64,000 bases of DNA from Meghimatium bilineatum. Its lineage: Eukaryota > Mollusca > Gastropoda > Stylommatophora > Philomycidae. This document shows positions 57,401 to 64,000 of the stretch, one piece after another. The translations under genes were made by a program, and so were the position numbers. The stretch lies in contig CM067317.1 of NCBI GenBank assembly GCA_034231615.1, forward strand, positions 16,142,394 through 16,206,393, written 5' to 3'. The notes under the pieces are model-generated. The model made no database searches, had not been told where the DNA came from, and saw only the letters and a list, made by a program, of their open reading frames with translations. Numbering within the stretch: position 1 is the stretch's first letter; each line of letters starts with the position of its first letter.

Positions 57401-60400
57401 AGCAATGAAGACGAGATCATATAGAGTTCAGTTAGACAACCCAAAATTAGATGTTCCGGTGTAAGTGTCTTAAATTATTGAATACTCTTGTTTTGTCTTG
57501 CAATCATATGTGTATATATTGTCTGTTCTCGAAACGAAAGCAAAGACTAGCAACAGCGTGACTTGTCATAGATGCCACAAGGTGACTACATACGATTAGG
57601 GTTGATATTATCTGTCTACTGTCTATTGTCTGTCTCCAAATGAACAATGGTTGATAGTATTCACATTTGCTGTTAAACGTATTGGTGAGAGTTTCTGCTG
57701 TCGTTCAAAGGCCAGATGAATCGCCTTAGTTGCATTAAGTCCATGTTTATACGACTATCTTGATGTTTTCTATCCACAGTTTTCTTGATCTACCTTTGGC
57801 CTTATATCCGGATATTCTTGTATTATATGCTCTTATTGGTATATTGTTTGGGTTCACTCTCATATAGTGACCGAATCATTTTACTTGCTGTCTTTCGATT
57901 TGCTCAATACATGATATTATACGAACTCTTGTCCTAATTTCTTCATTTCTTTTTCTTTAGCTTAGTAGCCACTGCAGCTTTTCTCAGACACTTCATTTCA
58001 CATGTAAAAATTTTCCTCTGCTGCGAGGCTATTAAAGACTATGTTTGACATTGGTAACACAATGTTAGTACACAAATTGTAGAGTATACATAAAGTTATG
58101 CTAAAGTTAGATATATCTGAGTACAAGACGCACATGTCGCAACCTAAAACACAAATTATTATATTATCTGGACTACTTTCTGCTGACCAGCTGGAATCTA
58201 CGAACAAATGCAGAAGAAGAAAGTGTGCATGAATTGGGTGAAAATTATGTGGTATATTCAAAACTACTGTGCAAGAAATCTATGGTGAATTTTTTTTAGC
58301 TGCAATTAAATGGAAAGGACTGGACATGTATGGATAAATCGAATGGTTACATGCACTTTTATCGAATATATGCAATTTTAAGGACTTTTACTTTCTTGTT
58401 ATATAGCTGAATCCAATATCCATATAGTATAGTCCGTGTTTTGCAAGGTGCCAAAAGGGGATGGGTGTGGTCACGAATAGTAATACAGCAACCTGCCATG
58501 TCCGTCACAATAAGTAACTATTGAGGTTGTGAGGTGGATTGACTACCCAACCCCATGATCTCTGCTGCGATGAAGCCTACTGAAGACCCATTCCCTGACT
58601 TCTGAGAGGGAATCAACTATTGAATCTGCAAGCATGCTTAGGGAATGAATGACAAAGCCCCCACCGGATTGGTAGATTGCCAGCTTCTCACATTCCATCA
58701 TACAGCAACATTAGACAAAACGTTATCTAGGATTTGCAAAAAGCTCTAAAACCTTTTCCATAAAAAATAATGCTAAAGAAACATCATTTCAAAGAAGAAA
58801 GTAAACTTCCAGTTTCTGGCTTAGCGAAACAAGAGTGGCAAAACATATTTTCTCTGGGATCAGCATCAACATCATCATCTGTTCATCATACACTTACTGC
58901 TGAGCTAGGTCTTCATCTATCGACCTTTCACTAGGTGTGGAGCTAGATCTTCAGCAATTAACCTTTCACTAGCTGTGGGACTATGTCGTCATCTATTCAC
59001 CTTTCACTAGCTGTGAGACTATGTCGTCATCTATTCACCTATCACTAGATGTGAAGCTAGATATTCATCTATTTTTCACTAGATGTGGAGCTAGATCTTC
59101 ATCTATTCACTTTTCGCTAGATGTGTGGATAGGTCTTCATCTAATAACCTTTCACTAGATGTGGAGCTAGATCTTCATCTATTCAACTTTCACTAGATGT
59201 GGAGTTGGATCTTTATCTATTCAACTTTCACTAGATGTGGAGCTAGATCTTCATCTATTCAACTTTCACTAGATGTGGAGCTAGATCTTCATCTATTCAA
59301 CTTTCACTAGATGTGGAGCTAGATCTTCATCTATTCAACTTTCACTAGATGTGGAGCTAGATCTAAATCTATTCAACTTTCACTAGATGTGAAGCTAGAT
59401 TGTCATCTATTCTTTCACTAGATGTGGGGTTAGGTCTTCATCTAATAACCTTTCACTAGATGTGGAGCTAAGTCTCATCAATTCAACTTTCACTAGATGT
59501 GGAGCTAGATCTTTATCTATTCAACTTTCACTAGATGTGGAGCTAGATCTTCATCTATTCAACTTTCACTAGATGTGGAGCTAGATCTTTATCTATTCAA
59601 CTTTCACTAGATGTGGAGCTAGATCTTCATCTATTCAACTTTCACTAGATGTGGGGTTAGGTCTTCATCTAATAACCTTTCACTAGATGTGGAGCTAAGT
59701 CTCATCAATTCAACTTTCACTAGATGTGGAGTTAGATCTTCATCTATTCAACTTTCACTAGATGTGGATCTAGATCTTCATCTATTCAACTTTCACTTGA
59801 TGTGGAGCTGGATATTCATGTATTCTTTCACTAGATGTGGGGCTAGGTCTTCATCTAATAACCTTCCACTGGATGTGGAGCTAGGTCTCATCAATTCACC
59901 TTTCACTAGCTGTGGAGTAAGGTTTTAATCTATTCATCTTTTACTAGCTGTGGAGCTAGGTCTTCATCTGTTGATTACAATGTGTTATATTAATATTTTT
60001 ATTGTATGCCCTATATTGTGTGTGTGACGCCACTCCTTGGTCGATTTATATAGTGATTCCTAAATATATTATGACAGGACGTGCAGTCTTACGAAGATGA
60101 AGAGTTAATGTATAGCTGTTTCTTTCTCTTTTTAGTGCTCTTTATTGTTCTTTCCATGAGTTACATAACTAAACTGATAAAGCGTATTTCCTTCTCACAG
60201 GTATGCAGAGTGGTACCTTGACTTGCTTACGCAAAGAGAGAGTTTATGTTCAAAAGTCTGCATACCAGAATTTACTTATCAACTTTACAGTAATCCGAAC
60301 CGAGTATTCCAACCATTGAAAGAACGCAGACAATTGTTTTTACAGTTCATAGAACTCGAGAAAATGGAATTTGATATGAATCCATCAAATATAAATGATC

Positions 60401-60429
60401 AAAAGGATAAGAAAAAGGTTCAAATGTAA
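43588..60429 (+). CDS. Host gene: 254-residue two-TM protein, five exons
   Basis: Five exons (43588-43680, 46032-46200, 53795-53960, 57353-57460, 60201-60429) total 765 nt. All four introns are GT..AG and the junction phases agree (0, 1, 2, 2), which is strong evidence for a real gene. The protein has a charged N-terminus, helical stretches EEYEELMIEF-like before a first hydrophobic segment (about 75-105), a second one GGFGVVGIVAAFIIELLG (about 115-135), then an amphipathic RRAEAHVKVGAAWQTLAMK region and a lysine-rich tail. Order and spacing recall SLATT 2TM domains (helix, TM, TM, helix with A..H); this is inference from memory. The function is not known. The introns carry LINE, SINE, Helitron and minisatellite DNA. 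Confidence 0.85.
43681..43806 (+). promoter_or_regulatory. Ladder of five tandem 5' splice sites, 30 bp apart
   Basis: CAG|GTAAGT occurs with GT at 43681, 43711, 43741 and 43771; a fifth, CAG|GTAAAT, has GT at 43801. The 30-bp unit has no stop in the exon 1 frame, so each further donor would add ten residues of a VSQHHIYR-like repeat without changing phase. Reading on past the last donor reaches a stop at about 43837. Choice among donors could give proteins differing by 0 to 40 residues. Confidence 0.85.
44270..45450 (+). pseudogene. Helitron N-terminal (Helitron-like N) relic
   Basis: Frame-broken translation gives basic coiled segments (RIRAANAA, IEREMQRIYQETLQ), then IICPFCGAKQFSNRGK, FTSCCRKGKIMLP, YPELQRLM and FSARIFALPHNTLFF (about 44710-44920). 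NTLAQSYQLMRDI lies near 45165 and YSLLFPCGQPGWQ near 45405. This is the order of the conserved N-terminal region of Helitron replication proteins ('CPFCGA..F', 'CC..GKV.LP', 'YPLLFP.GE.GW'), known from the family. The Rep and helicase parts are absent. It lies in intron 1 of the host gene. Confidence 0.72.
45455..45970. other. No gene seen (intron 1 remainder)
   Basis: Intronic AT-rich sequence. Short palindromic stretches such as GTCCCGACGGGAC at 45479 were seen, without a clear role. TAGGCCTA at 45672. Confidence 0.4.
45972..46035 (+). promoter_or_regulatory. 48-bp duplicated 3' splice site before exon 2
   Basis: TTCTTAG|ACCCG occurs at 45983/45984 and again at 46031/46032, followed by similar GAATATGAAGAACTTAT and GAGTATGAGGAGCTTAT. 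Use of the upstream site keeps phase 0 but meets a TAG that is the acceptor of the downstream copy, so it would truncate the protein after 15 added residues. Confidence 0.75.
46032..46200 (+). CDS. Host gene exon 2
   Basis: 169 nt, entering in phase 0 and leaving in phase 1. Acceptor TTTTCTTAG, donor CC|GTAAGT at 46201. Encodes a charged helix (TRDEYEELMIEFEFRCRRAA), NYHEASIYDSK and the start of a hydrophobic stretch, EIVAAILGQNDVVSLVLYF. Confidence 0.85.
46201..46512. other. No gene seen (start of intron 2)
   Basis: Intronic sequence without recognisable repeats or motifs. Confidence 0.4.
46513..46865 (+). repeat. 32-bp minisatellite in intron 2
   Basis: About eleven units. The last five or six are nearly identical, with ATGTTATTTTTCAAGGAAAT and GAACACATAGAC at an exact 32-bp period. 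Earlier units are more diverged (GCTAGTTTTCGAGAAAAT). Confidence 0.93.
46866..47484. other. No gene seen; two G homopolymers
   Basis: A 98-codon open frame (46895-47191) crosses two poly-G runs (near 47000 and 47048) and has no recognisable motif; I do not think it is a gene. Confidence 0.45.
47485..47640 (-). mobile_element. SINE-like dispersed repeat (antisense), intron 2
   Basis: CATTCTAAAACTCCTGCAGATTA, TGTAGTCCAGAGAACG and a GGTTTACAG...GCTACA...CGGCCTAACATCTCC series match the reverse of 63500-63620. Confidence 0.7.
47775..47814 (+). repeat. GT/G-rich tract
   Basis: (GT)n followed by two runs of G of about 9 and 14, separated by ATGATT. Together they could form a G-quadruplex on the plus strand. 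Confidence 0.85.
48145..48260 (-). mobile_element. SINE-like dispersed repeat, weak copy (antisense)
   Basis: CGCATTCATTTTCAAACTGCTG, GATTATCAAGATGTGACCACAAAGAAC and GTTTACA recall the same family but are strongly diverged. Confidence 0.45.
48380..49500 (+). other. Unassigned coding-like relic in intron 2
   Basis: Several frames remain open for 30-100 codons in turn on the plus strand (GMRIVCNKASNIFNTIQPTG near 48417, KDFATAYHIHVGDMLQVLD near 48775, VGEYILFKLTERSSVEI near 48917). This suggests a decayed mobile-element ORF, but I recognise no family. At 49288-49385 a roughly 34-bp unit, GAGAACCGCTGCA..GAAAATGAC, is repeated three times. Confidence 0.35.
49501..49990. other. No gene seen
   Basis: Intronic sequence without recognisable motif. 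Confidence 0.4.
49994..50130 (+). mobile_element. LINE RNase H fragment
   Basis: A short open stretch reads CTGHAGVRGNERVDILAGNVA, the last RNase H motif (His and Asp), closely matching GHAGVRGNKRADRLAAHAA of the copy at 4674-5561. Only this piece is present. Confidence 0.75.
50131..50700 (-). mobile_element. LINE fragment with endonuclease start and RT piece (antisense)
   Basis: From the right end, the minus strand reads a NICGI-like start (about 50650), then KRRHIKILELTNTKIEGRG, LLYSGVG, VDFFVDPIFAKNIAQV and NERSMSVTITLD, the N-terminal part of an APE-type LINE endonuclease. Further left (about 50180-50235) RARQGCVLSPLLFITYID is an RT motif. The intervening half of the endonuclease and early RT are missing, so the copy has an internal deletion. 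Confidence 0.78.
50745..50975 (-). mobile_element. tRNA-derived SINE copy 1 (antisense)
   Basis: On the minus strand a B-box GATTCGAATCC (50912-50922) is preceded at tRNA spacing by a diverged A-box region. The body shares CATTGTACTTGG, CACGTAACTCGGTAGC and GCACAAAGCGAACGGT words with the copy at 51530. Pol III-type SINE in intron 2. Confidence 0.75.
51060..51330 (-). mobile_element. LINE C-terminal fragment (antisense)
   Basis: Minus-strand frame reads RRNQSLIFQFRTGHARINNN, PTCRHCSHPNETVKQLLIDC: the 'FRTGH..++...L....P.C..C......+HLL..C' region after RNase H in some LINEs. The sequence to about 51520 may belong to the same element. Confidence 0.72.
51530..51765 (-). mobile_element. tRNA-derived SINE copy 2 (antisense)
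   Basis: A-box TGGCATATCGG (51741-51751, minus) and B-box GTTGGAATCCC (51695-51705, minus) at tRNA spacing, with a body matching copy 1 at 50745. Both point the same way, about 785 bp apart. Confidence 0.78.
52150..52208 (-). mobile_element. tRNA-like fragment
   Basis: Minus strand: TAGCTGGGTAGTTAATGCG (A-box-like), then a perfect GCCTCTC/GAGAGGC hairpin in anticodon-arm position. The B-box side is weak. Probably a SINE head or tRNA pseudogene. Confidence 0.5.
52212..52730 (-). mobile_element. LINE family C C-terminal copy (antisense)
   Basis: Minus-strand frames give TKTALYETIIIPSLCYQSQP, WTLTAEAKRKL, LRRILGVTIRNQMLNENIRR and a later piece matching 10635-10700 (GACGTCAGGGGTAGAAGAG). One frameshift lies near 52570. 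It is in intron 2. Confidence 0.8.
53145..53490 (-). mobile_element. LINE family B fragment (antisense), strongly degraded
   Basis: CTCCCACTTGTATCTCT, CTACCTCTTGCTC and AAGTATGGTCTTCAATGAG match 56335-56405. Further on, TATCCATG...ACATTAGTATGGAGTAAATA matches 56600-56635. Frames are destroyed. Confidence 0.72.
53795..53960 (+). CDS. Host gene exon 3
   Basis: 166 nt, entering in phase 1 and leaving in phase 2. Acceptor ACCTTCAG, donor TTCAG|GTTACT at 53961. Encodes TVSLTTVGAWLLQQN, a polar loop, then GGFGVVGIVAAFIIELLGKG, the clearest membrane segment of the protein. Confidence 0.85.
53961..54600. other. Intron 3 start: (TA)n and (GAT)n tracts, no gene
   Basis: A short (TA)n at 54001-54016 and a (GAT)n run of about 13 triplets at 54450-54493. 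Otherwise unremarkable. Confidence 0.7.
54602..56020 (-). mobile_element. LINE family C copy with endonuclease and RT, internally deleted (antisense)
   Basis: The plus strand starts with (CTAT)n tail complement and family C 3' sequence (54602-54870). The minus strand, read from 56010, gives an endonuclease part (AKVGREDLRNAEFN, ENDLVIANTLL, TSPDYKTRNQIDFI), a linker, LKIDKSPGCDELV and a start of RT (IPFPKKGNLKLCTNYRTI). It then jumps directly to the C-terminal piece, so the RT catalytic core is deleted. Many stops. It occupies intron 3. Confidence 0.83.
56203..57160 (-). mobile_element. LINE family B copy (antisense) with 228-codon open frame
   Basis: The minus strand has a (GAT)n tail at 56207-56222 and an open frame 56220-56906: YGSETWTLNKQLEDK, FEMWVYRRIGRTSW, FGHIKRHD, KGKRARGRQRYKWES and a closing NLRCGDGT. 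Upstream, after a frame break near 56910, the RT box region (YADD equivalent near 57020) and the 'ITKPI' segment near 57130 match 8810-8945. A 30-bp insertion-like duplication of GHI sequence lies near 56770-56820. It lies in intron 3 and is not functional. Confidence 0.85.
57353..57460 (+). CDS. Host gene exon 4
   Basis: 108 nt, entering and leaving in phase 2. Preceded by a poly-T stretch and acceptor GCGTATAG; donor CGGT|GTAAGT at 57461. Encodes RRAEAHVKVGAAWQTLAMK and YRVQLDNPKLDVP, an amphipathic helix following the second hydrophobic segment. Confidence 0.84.
57715..58000 (-). mobile_element. LINE C-terminal fragment (antisense), intron 4
   Basis: Minus strand reads CIEQIERQQVK.FGHYMRVNP, IPIRAYNTRI and KAKGRSRKLWIENIK: the 'GH..RM....P..A......G+..+GRPRK.W.D.I' C-terminal segment of EN-RT LINEs, with one stop. 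Confidence 0.7.
58001..58884. other. No gene seen (intron 4)
   Basis: AT-rich sequence. An 87-codon minus frame lacks any recognisable motif. Confidence 0.4.
58885..59975 (+). repeat. 38-bp minisatellite with higher-order structure, intron 4
   Basis: About 28 units, each with TTTCACTAGATGTGGAGCTA and GATCTTCATCTATTCAAC. Period is exactly 38 bp in the centre and looser at both edges. A variant unit with GGTCTTCATCTAATAACC recurs at about 59116, 59430, 59657 and 59843; the 59421 and 59648 occurrences share the same neighbouring units over about 227 bp, indicating block duplication. Confidence 0.95.
60201..60429 (+). CDS. Host gene exon 5 (terminal)
   Basis: Acceptor CTTCTCACAG, entering in phase 2. 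Encodes YAEWYLDLLTQRESL, a cysteine pair CSKVC, a QLYSNPNRVFQPLKERRQLF helix and a Lys-rich tail, with stop TAA at 60427-60429. Confidence 0.85.
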
Positions 60430-60459
60430 AGCAATTAGTAGGCATATATCGTAATTCCC

Positions 60460-60465
60460 AATAAA
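60460..60465 (+). terminator. Polyadenylation signal of the host gene
   Basis: AATAAA 31 bases after the stop codon. No other candidate closer to the stop was seen. The position is short for a 3' UTR but workable. Confidence 0.6.
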
Positions 60466-60469
60466 GAAC

Positions 60470-60939
60470 CCATTATGCACTGATGTATCATTATAAGGAA
60501 TTACATTTGATAAAAGCGAGATCGACCTCTATTTTGGGATAAGAATGCATTCAAACGAGATATGTATAATCCATGGAATCATAGGAACAGGATGTCATTG
60601 AGCATGTTACATGGAGGGAAAGATCAACAATGGTATATAAGCACAGCAGAAAGTGATATCAGATAGTTCAAAGACTGCACCATTGAGAAGATACACAACA
60701 TACATTGTCACAAGTGATCATGACATTCCTTGTTTATATGCTGTCGGAGACTGTGTATCTAAGATTTATTTTGCTAACCACATCCATCACCGTTTAAGCA
60801 TTGTAGCGCATAGTATAACATAAATATTGTCTTCTAGAAGATGGGTTTGTTCGACAATTATGACCCTATTAAAAAATTTTTAATTTTTTTTGAGTGCATG
60901 TTTTGAGAATTATAACAAATATGGATTGGTTAATGAGTA

Positions 60940-60983
<44 letters not shown>

Positions 60984-61130
60984 CTGAAATGTCACTGTTG
61001 ATGGTCATGTATCATATCTATTACATTTTATTTTAAATTGTGTGGATAACAAAAGTTATTTTGTAGAATAATCGTGCGCCTTGATCTCATGCAGTGTAAC
61101 TTAACTTGACTTCATCCAACGTCTTCCCTG
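60470..61130. other. No gene seen; (TA)n at 60943-60980
   Basis: 3' flank of the host gene, AT-rich, with a 38-bp TA run. Confidence 0.6.
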
Positions 61131-61139
61131 CTTTTTATT

Positions 61140-62404
61140 GGTTGCCTATATACAGTAATATGATGCTTGAAAGATTAAAGTCATCCTTAGACAAAAGACT
61201 TAGAGAAGAGCAGTCAGGCTTTAGACCAAGTCGTTCCTGCCTCGACCATATATTCACTCTTAGAACAATAATAGAAGAATGTCTAGAATTTAGAGCTAAT
61301 CTCATAATAAACTTCGTTGATTTTCAAAAAACCTTTGACAGCATCCATCGACCATCGCTTTGGGAAATTAAAAACATATACGGATTCCAAAATAAATATA
61401 TAAATGTGATAAAATCATTCTATACCAACCCAAAATGCTGTGTTAGAACATAAAAAGGCAATTCAGAATGGTTCCCTGTGATTACTGGTGTTAAACAAGG
61501 CTGCCATATGTCACCATTACTATTCAATATCGCAATTGACTGGGCTATGAGAAAAAGCACATCCAACACAAATTTAGGAATCAAATGGATAAATAAAACA
61601 ACATTAGAAGACCTGGATTTTGCCGATGATCTTGCACTATTGACTGAAAACCATCAAGATGCACAAACAAAAATTGGTAGATTAAAACTCATTGCAGGAC
61701 AAATAGGTCTCCAAATCAATTCATCAAAAACAAAATTTATGGACTTCACCAATTCACCTAACGAAATTACTTTAAATGGACAACAACTTGAAAAAGTACA
61801 GAAATTCTCCTATTTAGGAAGCAAATTAACACTCGACGGTGATGTCATGCCAGAAATTACAACTCGCATTGCACTAGCATCAAGTGCATTTAACAGACTG
61901 TCTAATATCTGGAAGTCAAAGTCAATCAGCACACGCACGAAAATGCGCTTATTTAATTCCTGCGTTATTCCGGTGCTATCATATGTATGTGAGAGCTGGA
62001 AAAGCTCTTTATGTCCAGAAAAGAAATTACTGAGTTTCGAAAACAAATGTCTTCGTAGGATAACTAACACCCATTGGAGTGAATTCAAATCGAATGATAA
62101 AATGAGAGAAGAGACACATCAAAATTTCATCACAGATGTTATCAGAAAACGCCGTTGGTTCTACATCGGGCATGTCATACGCGCAGACACCAACAGAATA
62201 CACCACCAATCGCTTGAATGGATACATACAGACAAAAGAGCAAGAGGTAGACCAAAAGAAACACTAAGAAGAACAATACTTAGAGAAAGTAAAACAACCA
62301 ATATTAATACTATTCAAGAACTGCACATAATAGATTTGAACAGACAGAATTGGAGAGATCTGACCTCTGCCCTATGCGCTAACTTCAGCGCAAAAGGAAA
62401 ATGA
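61140..62404 (+). mobile_element. LINE family D-related copy, one in-frame stop
   Basis: Homology to LINE D begins near 61150 (MMLERLKSSLDKRLREEQSGF) and continues in one frame to the stop at 62404, broken only by TAA at 61451. RT motifs FVDFQKTFDSIHR, GVKQGCHMSPLLF and catalytic FADDLALL (near 61620) are intact. The C-terminal motifs FYIGHVIRA, ARGRPKETLRRT and LCANFSA follow. It is diverged from 13001-15569 at many residues, so it is a sister subfamily. It is 5'-truncated, as it lacks endonuclease and the first RT motifs. No clear target duplication was found. Confidence 0.9.
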
Positions 62405-63340
62405 ATGAAATACACAGTATACAGAAAGCGACCAAGGAATTATAGTATCATCAAAAATGAGCGATGCTGTTTGAGATGAATACGAATGAATATTTTGGGG
62501 AAAAAACGTTGTTTTTATTGTAAAGGAAATACCGGCAATATTTGTTGACAACCGACTGTTTTTCTAAGTCACATGCCATTTTATATCTAGACGTCCGTGG
62601 TTTATGTCAACAAGAGAGAGTGAGAGAAAGAAAGAGAGAAGACTATAGAATATTTCAAGAAATACAAAAATAGGTTGGTGTGTTACCAAAATAAAACATA
62701 AAACAACTTAACAACGAGATACAGAGACAGACAGTCTGACCTATTTTTGTATTTCTTTACATTTTGCCCTGTGTTACCCCAGCCACCTACTTCCTGTTTA
62801 GGGTTGTTACCCTACACTGGTTGATTTATCCCTATAGAATATTTCTGAGCATCAAACAACTCTACTTTTCAGGTTACAAATTCCTAGATAAAATAAATTT
62901 AATAAGAGTCTAAAATAATGCTTTATTTAATTTTAAAAAAAGAATCGGATTAATCCTTCGAACAGATGACTGCATGCACAGTTCCTTCCCCTTTGTTGAG
63001 GAGGTCTAGCACCTATAACAAAACCTAACCATAAATCATCTATTCATGCTCAATCAGATTCCATGTGACAGAAGTAAAATTATTGTTCGTTTACTCAGAA
63101 ATAAAATACGCATGAAATAATGGAACATCGAGAGTAGAAAAGTTCAGTTTCTTTTCCTTATACAAAGGTTTTACATTTTAACTCCAGATTGCTGCATCTC
63201 TAGCATTTGCTTTGATGGAGTTTTCAGAACTTTTTCAAGTTCCAGATGATTAGTGTAGCCATGTCTGTAGGGTGATTCTGAGCGACACACTCCCAGGATG
63301 TAGCCTCGATGTTTAAACTCTATAGAGACACGTTGACAGA
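62405..63340. other. No gene seen
   Basis: AT-rich with a short GA-rich stretch at 62608-62642. No recognisable coding motif. A frame on the minus strand near 63171-63392 leads into the repeat at 63345 and is not thought real. Confidence 0.45.
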
Positions 63341-63344
63341 GCCA

Positions 63345-63640
63345 TTGAAGAGTTTCTCGCCAGTGTGTTACCGGGGCCCGAAAGGGGAGCAAAGAATAGC
63401 AACACTATTTACCTTCCACGAATGTCGTAAAAGGCGACTAAGGAGGTTATGGGCTGGAGTTGGCTGTCCCATCCCATATAGGGTAAGTGACCCATAGCCA
63501 CGCTGAAGTCGGATGTGTCAGGCCAAAAGTCGCAAATGTCGCAGCAATGCTGTAAACCATGACACAACACATTCCGTTTTCCGGTCTACATCCTGCTAAT
63601 CTGCAGGAGTTTGAGAACGAACGCAGAAGAAAAAAGAATG
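63345..63640 (+). mobile_element. SINE-like dispersed repeat, best-preserved copy
   Basis: GGGGCCCGAAAGGGGAGC, AATGTCGTAAAAGGCGACTA, GGATGTGTCAGGCCAAAAG, CATTCCGTTTTCCGG, ATCCTGCTAATCTGCAGG and GAGTTTGAGAACGAAC are the landmark words, ending in an A/G-rich (GAA)n-type tail. It serves as the reference for the copies at 12605, 34486, 38095, 38262, 43190, 47485 and 48145. No protein is encoded. Confidence 0.75.
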
Positions 63641-63644
63641 AAGA

Positions 63645-63945
63645 GTTTCTTCTGTCCACCGGCCAGAAGTTTTCCCTTTAGGAGTTGACCATACGTCTTG
63701 GGCTGTTTTGGGATGCATTTATCTGGTATGTGTACAATATGTCTGGCCCATCTCAATCGGGCCTTCTTCAGCATTGTGTGAATGCTTGGGATGTTGGCTC
63801 CAGTGAGGACTTTCAGTATCGGGTACTTTATCTTGATAAAGTTGCGGATACAGCATATGTGAAAGTGAATGAACACTGTACAGGTTATACGAGCGTATAG
63901 CAAGGACGTGAGCACATTGGCGCAAGACTTTTAATTTTGTTCAGC
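63645..63945 (-). mobile_element. LINE C-terminal fragment (antisense)
   Basis: Minus strand reads ILKVLTGANIPSIHTMLKKA, RLRWARHIVHIPDKCIPKQ, YGQLLKGK and AGGQKK: the 'TEVL.RA...SI..ML...QLRW.GHV.RMPD.RLPK....GEL..GKR..GGQKKR' segment of EN-RT LINEs. The last part of the window (63945-64000) shows nothing further. Confidence 0.8.
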
Positions 63946-64000
63946 AGCTAATGCTATTGCGTTCCCACACATTGTCGCGCAGTCTGACAAATGCAAGTCA

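Noticed and set aside
59689..59928. 79-codon plus frame in intron 4
   Set aside because: Part of the 38-bp minisatellite.
1..64000. CRISPR arrays, bacterial operons, ribosomal RNA genes
   Set aside because: None seen; the tandem arrays have no unique spacers, and the gene structure is eukaryotic.

Overview
The window is animal genomic DNA: AT-rich, gene-poor and full of transposable elements. Spliced exons with GT..AG borders, tRNA-derived SINEs, several non-LTR (LINE) families, a Tigger/pogo transposase relic and a Helitron relic all point to a metazoan. The mix suggests a lophotrochozoan, perhaps a gastropod mollusc, but that is a guess. One host gene was found; almost everything else is mobile or tandem-repeat DNA.

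Layout. 1-19 kb: LINE fragments of several families (called A, B, C and D here, by comparison within the window), many nested in one another. A Tigger/pogo transposase pseudogene (5.97-8.03 kb) is split by a LINE. A well preserved LINE with a 2.56-kb open frame (13.0-15.6 kb) sits inside an older LINE. There is a 26-bp minisatellite (2.4-3.1 kb) and an 89-bp satellite (18.15-18.8 kb).

19142-34179: a 15.04-kb, almost perfect palindrome. Two arms of about 7.5 kb meet at a 25-bp non-palindromic loop (26649-26673). The whole is flanked by a 6-bp direct repeat, TACCTT, and interrupts the reading frame of an older LINE, which reads through again when the palindrome and one TACCTT are ignored. It is therefore an inserted unit and not simply a local inverted duplication. 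Each arm carries the same two-exon zinc-finger gene, transcribed outward from the centre, plus one mirrored LINE fragment and complex repeats. The 6-bp duplication, AG..CT ends and overall length recall Maverick/Polinton elements, but no integrase, polymerase or capsid gene is present. A 'snap-back' defective derivative is a reasonable hypothesis.

34-43 kb: LINE and SINE-like fragments, trinucleotide tracts of (GTA)n type and a tRNA-like SINE.

43588-60429 (+): the host gene. Five exons whose splice phases all agree give a 254-residue protein with two hydrophobic segments, with some resemblance to the SLATT (2TM) layout. Intron 1 has a ladder of five tandem 5' splice sites exactly 30 bp apart, with open frame between them, and a 48-bp duplicated 3' splice site. 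The introns hold a Helitron relic, LINE and SINE copies and 32-bp and 38-bp minisatellites.

60.5-64 kb: a second LINE D-like copy with one stop codon, another SINE-like copy and a LINE tail.
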